DNA of 64,000 bases. Origin: Calonectria ilicicola. Taxonomy: Eukaryota > Ascomycota > Sordariomycetes > Hypocreales > Nectriaceae. Positions 58,717 through 64,000 of the stretch are shown piece after piece. Under the pieces are notes generated by a model, which searched no databases, was not told the origin of the DNA, and worked only from the letters and a program-made list of their open reading frames with translations. The translations under genes were made by a program, and so were the position numbers. Numbering within the stretch: the first letter of the stretch is position 1; every line of letters starts with the position of its first letter. The stretch covers positions 3,658,001-3,722,000 of the forward strand of contig CP085828.1 in NCBI GenBank assembly GCA_020809705.1, given 5' to 3'.

Positions 58717-60436
58717 TTTTTTTGTTCCTTCCGGAGCCTTCTTTTTTTTGCCGCCTTGGTTTATTATTGTATTATTGGGTTTTCTTTTTCGTCATTTCTT
58801 TCAGCTTAGCTATATATTGTTGAGTTTTCATCAATGTGCTCTCAACAATGTTTTCCCTGAACAGAAATAACATCATTCACGGACGAGATAAACCAATCAT
58901 TTATAAGAGCATTTCATAACACCGCAGTAAACCGTCATAGATACCTGACCGGACCCAAAAATAAGAAAACAAGTATAAAACATATAGCATTAATGTATGC
59001 CTAAAATCTCCGTCATTAGAATGTTCAACCACTTGGCGGAATTTGGGTCAATGACATGAAGTATAGGGTAGGGTAGCCACATAATGAACGGGAGACTGAA
59101 GGACGTGTTTTGTATAAATTCTGGCGTAGATATTTGAGTGGTTCAAATATAATGAAAAACTAAGAAATCGGATGATTGTAACCTCTTTTTAATATATGAC
59201 TGCAGAAGGAATGCTCATGGATGGCACCGGTGGGTAGGAAAGGAAATGTATGGCATTATTTAGAGCAACCGGAGTGGAGAGATCCAAATAGTGATTGAAG
59301 GTGCCAGGGCATGGGCCATAGCATATTCCGATAGTTTCTTTAGCTGTTTCAGATATTCTAAAGTGTAGTGTGATATGAATCCTTTGTCGACACGTCTTCA
59401 TGTCTGATTTTGTGTAGCCATTTTTGCATCGTGTCAAAGTGTGCACGTACTCCTAGCACTTGCAGATAACAATGAACAATGTGTTTTTGGTACCGATAGG
59501 CATTCTCAGTCAACACTCTCAATCAGAAGCAAAATATAATAATTTATTTGAGCAGAAAGAAACTGGTATTTTATGCTGTCCATAGAGATGCATGTTTTGA
59601 AGTGAGAACGAAAGACCCATGTTCCACGATGGAAGCAGGGAGGTCCTGGGATATCGCGATCGTGCTATTCTCAAAATGTCACGATATAAATGCCGCCCAG
59701 TCTTCTAATATCTGCGTTAATGTTTGCATGTGAGGGATGATTCGTCGTGATTAGTGGATTAATACCGCATTAAGTGGTAATCGCGGGTACTATTCATAGT
59801 AATAGCTGTGACAAACTATAAGATCCCTGGAGGTCTATAGCCGCCAGAAGCACCTTAATTATGGGCTTTCCATCAAAGTGAAGGCTGGGTTAATTTATGT
59901 GACACGGACCCTTGCCATCCTTCAAAAAGCCCCGATAGCTTGGAATGACAGCTGCTAGGCAAGCAGCGCAGTGAGGAGGGCCGTGTTGGACGTGGCTTTC
60001 GGTGATGAATGCTCCTCAATTTACCCGAATCCTCAGCACCAATTGGCAATGTTGCACCTTCAAGTGGCATCATAGCTCCCCAATTGAACCACTTCTCCGC
60101 ATTTGAAGCGTTTATCCCGTCTATCCCGGCAAATCCGACGGGTCTGACTAGGGGTTAGAGCTTAGTAAACGTGTCTGACCGCGGTGGCGGCGGTGGAGAT
60201 TCCTTGTCATGTTGCTTCATGATTCGCCGCTGGCACGTGCTTCAAACCCGTCAGTGTCTCGTATATTCAGGGTATAAAAGACAGATCACCGACCTGGAAC
60301 ATATGTGGATAAATTGTACACCCATCAATATACACTCTCGCGCAACGGACTTTGATACACTCTCCATCGTTAGTGGACACCTCCCACATGGAAGCCCCAA
60401 ATACTCAAACGTTAAATAGGAATATTTATTGCCAAA
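58717..60436. other. Gene-poor AT-rich DNA
   Basis: No gene is supported in 1.7 kb. Short frames are random. Confidence 0.4.
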
Positions 60437-60643
60437 ATGTGCGAAAGAATCAATCAGCGCATAAGACACGCCTGTGGCCACGAGGTGGTACATTTGCCGT
60501 TCGTCACTCGGTGCAGTGCCGCGTCCCAGAGGGGCTCGGATTGCGCCAATCCCATCGAGAGCGACAAGGCGTCTACGTCTTCAGAACCCTGCGGGGAATT
60601 CCAAATCTTGAACGAGGCTCCTTGGCTTGGTACTTGCTCATAG
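60437..60643 (+). CDS. Small Cys/His-containing hypothetical protein
   Basis: 68 residues from an ATG with good context (CCAAAATGTG). It begins MCERINQRIRHACGHEVVHL and has five Cys (C2, C13, C36, C52, C67) with the CGH triplet. Small fungal proteins starting M-C with an xCGH block and a Cys near the end are often seen as lineage hypotheticals, possibly metal-binding. No signal peptide is seen, so it is probably intracellular. Nothing else in the neighbourhood looks coding, and the surrounding DNA is AT-rich. It could still be a chance frame. No function is assigned. Confidence 0.4.
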   Translation: MCERINQRIRHACGHEVVHLPFVTRCSAASQRGSDCANPIESDKASTSSEPCGEFQILNEAPWLGTCS

Positions 60644-63600
60644 GTGGCAAAAAAAAGAAGTTGCAGATTTGGAGATTCTGCACTGTTGTTTTAAAGCGTT
60701 CTTCTGGCGTCATTTACTGTTGAATGAATGTGGAGCAATGGGATCTAAGGATGAGTGATTGGCTCCAAGAACAAATTGGCTTGTTGAGTTTGTATTTTTA
60801 TTTCAATCGGAGGCACACGTCTGTCATCGTGTCAGCCACATACATGGACAAAGATGTGATCTATCATATCGCATCACTTTACCACATAGCAAGAATCGAA
60901 GCAAAGACCATCAAGGTCCGATATCCGCACCCTTAAGTTTCTGATACATGTTGCGATTGACGAATATTGCTCATCGAAAAGAAAGGCTAGGCGATTTGGT
61001 CAAGGAATATCGAGCAAGTGCTGACTCAGATCATAACATGAATGCAGTTCAAATGTTCATATATTGAATGATTCATCTCGACTTGAGCTGAGAATCAGAA
61101 TACCACACGGGGATGCGATAATGCAATGTGGAGAAAGTAATGATGCTGCCACATCGTGAGATGAATTGCTTTTCAATTCAGTTGTAGTCCTCGAGACAGG
61201 TTAGCACCTGAAACATGTCCGTGACACCAAGACATCTCAAACTATAAGAATGATTCAGTCTAAAGTGATCATGGAAGCCTCAGAAAAGATTCAATTTGGC
61301 TGTAAGATGTAAGCATCTCCGGTGCTCGAGCAATGAAGATTAATCAATCTGTGTAGGAAGCAGGTGAATCGACAACGCCAGAAACGATAGATTTTGTTTT
61401 TATGCTGCAATCAAACCAGTTATCAAGTGAGGATTGGATAAAATACACAAGTAAAAGAGTCTCAAACAAGTGCCACCTTTTTTGTTGCTTTGGCTAATGA
61501 AGACGTCTGACTTCTGTACTGTCTAAAAAGAAGGACGGGAGTTGTGAGTGGCAGGAGGCATCGCTTGTAGATGATGACGCCTTTGTTTTTCAGTCTTATT
61601 TTAAACCGCAGCAAATCAATAACATTCAAAGGGATTTGGCACCTGAAATATGGACCATAGTGGTATAAAATGTACGTGGTCGCGATAAATCTGTCCAGAC
61701 GAGGGACAACTGGTTGGCCTAAACACCACCAATCAAGATATGTGGTAACTCTGAATTACAGTCCGAGAACCCCGATTACTGGTAGAATATTTGCAGTATT
61801 TTGGAAGTCTATGTAACCACCCCAAGATCCCAAAGCGGTATCGGAATCAATATCTAATCTTGTAGGGCTGCATGGCTTATCGGTTGGATTGCACAATCGC
61901 TCGATACGGGCAATGATGCAGCTTGCCATTGGTTTACCCAAGATGCATCGATTAAACACCCATCAGGCCCCTGCGTCATGCATATTTTAGAGAAATTGTA
62001 TTATATTCTAGAGATTCAATGCGCTGTCTGAGAGCCCGAGATCTACAAACTACGGTGAGTGTATTAGATTTGATCCAAGCGCTCGTATCGTTGAACTCAG
62101 CTGCCAACATTATTCGCTAAGGATAAAAATAAAATAATTTCATATTGTACTCAATTATAATATGAGCTAGGATACATTTATTTCACATATAATTTATCGT
62201 CATTTTATTTTAATCTTCTCGGAGCTTTTGGTCCAGCCAGACTGTCTTCATGTGAACAACCTCTAGGACGATATCGCAGTGCCTTAGACCACAGCATTGA
62301 CCACCGTACATGAAGAGTGTTATATTTCCAATGTATTAAGACTCGCTCTCGGTTCAGGCCGTAATGAGACACTGAGTCGACTGTGAAGAGTCGGAAAGAC
62401 ACCGAAACTAAAAAAAGGATAATATTGAAAAATAAAATAGAATAAAATAAAATAAAAAACAAGCTCCCGGCGCCCGCAACGGCCGAGCCGCAGGAGTGAT
62501 GGCGTGGCAAGTATAGCCATGATACTGGAACAGTCTTAGAATATGGCGAAGTGAATTCCTATTCTGCGCCCAACTGCGTGGTTAGTGTAGTTGGGGGGCG
62601 TTTAGGCGAAGCGGTCCATAATTTCCCTACCGACGCTCGATTCCGCGTCTCACAAACCAAAGACACGGGCCAGAACAAAGACTTGCGCCACCACATCTAG
62701 AGAGACGGTAAGGCCTTGGGCGGAGCACGAATGGGACGGCATACTAGCCTCGCGAGCCTGGTCTAGACTGCGGCATACCGTCTGGGTTTGCAGCCCGTAA
62801 GCTTGAAACATGGGTTGAAATCGATGGTCTAGATAATATCATGAGGATTGCGGTTCTCGCCACGTATCAGCCATGTCTCTGAATATGGGATGACATATGT
62901 CGATGCACGAGTCATGTCCAAGCTCAACAACTCAGCGGTTTTTTTCTTGACACGCTGCTAGTGATTACGGAGCAAGTAGTAATATCTGTTGATAGTTGCG
63001 TCAAGCCACGTCTTCATGTCTCGCGACGACTATTCCAAAAGTGCTCGTGAACGCAGCAGGTCCGTTCACTTCGGCATGAAGAGATCCGAGAGTCGTCCGA
63101 GTAGACAGTTCCCATTTTCAAGAAGACGCCTCGTCACACTCCAGGGTTGGGAATCCTCAGCGCCTTGCCGTAAACGGCCACTGGGGAAAGGGTGGTCCAC
63201 ACCAGGGGGCTTCATACTGGACCCTCCTGAGTGTAACAAAGTCGTCGGGAATAACACACAACGTGCAAGCCACCAAGCAAGGGTGTACGTAATGTGTTGG
63301 TTGGCTGGCTTTCAAAAGGCCACACGCAAGCGCATCTCAAAAGCCGAGGCAACCCTTGATGCATGGACGGCACTTTCTTGTTTTAATTCCCCAATGGGCA
63401 ACTTGGACAAACCCAAGATCCCGGGTTATCTACAGTAGAACGGAGCATTAAATCCAAAAAGCAAGAAGTAACAACTAAGTTTGCACACTCAGAGGGAATC
63501 AATTACCCCTGCCAGCGTGCGACGCTAGCGGTGATGTTGTCGATGTAGATTAGGCACAAGCTTGGAGTCTAATACATTAACAGGACTCTGTTTGCTTGGT

Positions 63601-64000
63601 CTAAGTTGGAGCTCCCGAGACCAAAGTCTCGCAGCCGGAGATCCGAATTGGTGTGGTGTCCGGAGATGGACAAGCGGGCTCGGCTGGTGTAGTCAACGCT
63701 GAGTTTGCGTGTTGGTTGAGCGGGCGCTCGCTCGGACGGTTGAAAACCTTGCTGGGGTGCAGAGACGCACGCGCCAATCCGCGGCACAGGGCGACAACCC
63801 CAGACGGGACCAAGACTGTGGGAGGGCCAAACGGTATTGCAGAAATAGGCATGGCCCATTTGCCGATGGTGATCGCAGCCCAAGATCCGTGCGTCTTGAG
63901 ATGGGTGGTGTCGGACGGGCGTGGTGCAGTGGTGCAAGCGGTGCTGTGATGCAGTGATGCAGTGCAGCGCCGTGCAGTGCAGTGCATGTTCGTTTACAAA
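60644..64000. other. Gene-poor DNA to the window end
   Basis: No gene is supported. An AAAAT-type microsatellite lies at 62427-62459. The last 60 bases (about 63925-63987) contain repeated GTGCAGT and TGCAGTGC units. From about 62,500 the GC content rises and longer frames appear (62989-63438 and others near 63570-63990), but most start at non-ATG codons and none has a motif. A promoter or a gene continuing past the window is possible. Confidence 0.35.

Noticed and set aside
62989..63438. 149-codon plus-strand open frame
   Set aside because: Begins at TTG and has no recognisable family or ATG-supported start; kept only as a note in the right flank.

Overview
The window is nuclear DNA of a filamentous ascomycete. 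The gene content (Tim44, Bcs1, Vps35, Dbp9, OLA1, a Vrl1-type VPS9 protein, inositol oxygenase, a 2EXR/F-box-like protein) fits Pezizomycotina, most likely a Sordariomycete and perhaps Hypocreales; the order is inference. Genes carry few short introns (48-224 bp) with GTRNGT-like donors and CTRAY branch points a few tens of bases before AG. Four nuclear tRNA genes are present, three with an intron next to the anticodon. I joined exons by reading splice sites and checking that frame and family motifs continue across each junction.

Left part (1-30 kb): a Kes1/Osh4-type oxysterol-binding protein, tRNA-Ile, Bcs1 AAA ATPase, a microbial-type poly(ADP-ribose) glycohydrolase, an amino acid permease, a 1311-residue VPS9/ankyrin/PX protein (Vrl1 type), a strongly codon-biased protein of unknown function behind 4.2 kb of apparently non-coding DNA, the translation-associated ATPase OLA1, a PPPDE (DeSI-like) peptidase, mitochondrial uS11 and TIM44 sharing one divergent promoter, and a NADAR-domain protein.

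Middle part (30-53.4 kb): tRNA-Ala, a hypothetical gene with an in-frame stop codon, tRNA-Arg, a Dap1-type cytochrome b5-like protein, a transferrin-receptor-like M28 metallopeptidase, Vps35, a 2EXR/F-box-like protein, a GNAT acetyltransferase, an aldo-keto reductase, the DEAD-box helicase Dbp9 and inositol oxygenase.

Right part (53.4-64 kb): about 10 kb that is gene-poor and mostly AT-rich, holding tRNA-Ser, one small Cys/His protein candidate, an F-box-like fragment and a 115-bp element with inverted repeats flanked by TA, which looks like a pogo/mariner-type MITE.

The genes are not a cluster. Shared themes are mitochondrial biogenesis (Bcs1, uS11m, Tim44), endosome/retromer traffic and sterol or PI4P homeostasis (Kes1, Vrl1 type, Vps35, the PY-motif M28 protein, Dap1) and ADP-ribose removal (PARG and NADAR proteins). 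The last pair is the most interesting functional lead: the PARG has a PIP-box-like N-terminus and the NADAR protein a basic nuclear-localisation-like motif.
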